Source of the DNA: Chloroflexota bacterium
GTDB lineage: Bacteria; Chloroflexota; Dehalococcoidia; UBA2979
Length of the DNA: 6,185 nucleotides
Assembly (NCBI GenBank): GCA_027592975.1
Contig: JAQCJS010000070.1
Location: 1-6,185 of the forward strand
Reading direction: 5' to 3'
Part shown: positions 5,288 to 6,185 of the stretch, piece by piece
Position numbering within the stretch: position 1 is the first letter of the stretch
How the letters are laid out: every line of letters starts with the position of its first letter
The notes under the pieces: model-generated
Databases searched by the model: none
The model's input: only the letters and a program-made list of their open reading frames with translations
Told to the model about the DNA's origin: nothing
Made by a program: the position numbers and the translations under genes

Positions 5288-6185
5288 TTGCGGAGAACAG
5301 CGCCAGGCTTAGGCCTGTTCCTGATCCCGTTCGCGGTACTCGTCGTGATGACACTCCCCGGAACGACGAGCGCGTCGTCCGCACCGGCCCCACTCTTTGC
5401 CGCGGAAGACCGCGGCCCGCAACTCGGCGACGCCCCGATCCTGCTGGAGGTGTCGCTCGCGGTTCTGCTGCTCGCCGCCGTCCCGGAGTCCCACGCCGCC
5501 GCGGGCAGCGCCACCGGCGCTTCACCCTACGAGACCGGCCAGATCGTCTCGGTCTACGGGTTCCCCGGTATCTGCTTCATGGGCGAGCTCGGCTGTCACC
5601 AGGCGCCGGAGGGTGCCGTCGCCCGAGCCCGGGAGCTGGCCGCAGCGCATGACGCTGTGAACGGCGACCGAGGCGTCCGCCCCGCGCTCCACCTCATCGT
5701 CGCCGTCGCGCAGCCGTATCCCGGCCCGGACGGCACCTACCTGCAGTGGATGCCCGAGTCGACGATCCGCGAGTGGGTGGAGGTGGCCCGCCGGGAGCGC
5801 GTGCTGCTCTTTCTGGACGTGCAGATCGGCTGGTCCGACCCGCTGCTGGAGGTGCGCCGCCTGGACGCGATGCTGCGCGAGCCGTTCGTGCAACTCGCCC
5901 TCGACCCGGAGTTCGCCACGCGTGAGAAGGGGCTCCCGCCCGGCGATGCGATCGGCTCGGTGAGCGCGATCCAGGTGAACCAGGTGCAGGCGTACCTCGC
6001 TGCGCTGGTCGCGGAGCACGCCCTGCCAGCGAAGGTGCTGGTGCTGCACCAGTTCCTGCCCGGGATGCTGCCGGACAAGGCTCTCTACGCCGGCTACCCG
6101 GAGGTCGAGGTGACCGTGGACATGGACGGCTTCGGCGGCCAGGAGGCGAAGATCTCCGGCTACGAGGCCTACGCCCTCGTCGGCT
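5288..6185 (+). CDS. Secreted protein of unknown function, probably TIM-barrel-like; C-terminus beyond the window
   Basis: An open frame of 299 codons that runs off the right edge. Starting at TTG 5288 gives a good Sec signal peptide: RR at residues 2-3, hydrophobic core LGLFLIPFAVLVVMTL (8-23), then PGTTSASSA as the likely cleavage region. A second hydrophobic stretch (ILLEVSLAVLLLAAVP, 51-66) precedes the globular part, which opens with SVYGFPG (88-94). Strand-like segments then end in acidic or polar residues: LFLDVQIGW (174-182, D177), LALDPEF (203-209, D206, E208), VLVLHQF (250-256, H254) and VDMDGFG (277-283, D278, D280). This repeating pattern is typical of a beta/alpha barrel with its active site at the strand ends, perhaps glycoside-hydrolase-like. 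The motifs recall uncharacterised Chloroflexota proteins I have seen, but I cannot name a family. The reading frame is secure; the start and fold are inference. Confidence 0.8.
   Translation, partial: MRRTAPGLGLFLIPFAVLVVMTLPGTTSASSAPAPLFAAEDRGPQLGDAPILLEVSLAVLLLAAVPESHAAAGSATGASPYETGQIVSVYGFPGICFMGELGCHQAPEGAVARARELAAAHDAVNGDRGVRPALHLIVAVAQPYPGPDGTYLQWMPESTIREWVEVARRERVLLFLDVQIGWSDPLLEVRRLDAMLREPFVQLALDPEFATREKGLPPGDAIGSVSAIQVNQVQAYLAALVAEHALPAKVLVLHQFLPGMLPDKALYAGYPEVEVTVDMDGFGGQEAKISGYEAYALVG

Noticed and set aside
5218..5652. Alternative start ATG 5218 (MGLRKCFFVV) for the right-hand gene
   Set aside because: This ATG is in a different frame from the secreted protein and leads into Arg-rich sequence, with no good ribosome site upstream.
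5522..6049. Minus-strand 175-codon frame over the secreted protein gene
   Set aside because: Its composition (His, Arg, Leu, Ala) is that of an antisense shadow. The plus-strand frame has better codon bias and clear strand/helix periodicity.

Overview
The window is G+C-rich, about 70% by eye, with strong G/C at third codon positions. It looks like an ordinary bacterial chromosome. No mobile element, CRISPR array, tRNA or rRNA was seen. The partial secreted protein at the right edge has the motif set YGFPG / LDVQIGW / LALDPEFAT / LVLHQF / DMDGFG. From memory I associate this set with uncharacterised proteins of Chloroflexota (Thermomicrobia and Dehalococcoidia-like lineages). That lineage call is tentative because I could not run a search.

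Layout from left to right. (1) A minus-strand two-gene unit occupies 1-1266. A protein of 244 residues with two NIPSNAP-like (dimeric alpha/beta barrel) halves is followed, through an ATGA stop/start overlap, by an inositol-monophosphatase-family phosphatase that runs off the left edge. (2) A divergent plus-strand gene of 70 codons (1374-1586) encodes a small acidic, single-pass membrane protein. (3) Facing it on the minus strand are an ABC exporter half-transporter (1841-3658) and, 54 nt downstream, a 60-codon cysteine-rich small membrane protein (1604-1786). These two may be one transcript. (4) Divergent from the ABC gene, on the plus strand, is a beta-hydroxyacid dehydrogenase (3807-4721, 3-hydroxyisobutyrate dehydrogenase / tartronate semialdehyde reductase family). 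A GC-rich hairpin follows its stop. (5) Interval 4718-5085 holds a minus-strand coding-like stretch that is readable only by changing frame, so it is a probable decayed gene or an assembly error. (6) A comparatively AT-rich intergenic island follows, with a perfect inverted repeat that includes an exact TTATCCACA (DnaA-box) nonamer. (7) The start of a secreted, probably TIM-barrel-like protein (5288 to the right edge) appears to use a TTG start.

The genes do not form one obvious pathway. The most defensible functional links are the coupled pair at the left and the ABC exporter with its small cysteine-rich neighbour. I found no clear evidence of a novel multi-gene system. The items most worth a second look are the frame-disrupted gene, the inverted repeat with its DnaA-box match, the duplicated barrel protein coupled to the phosphatase, and the unknown secreted protein.
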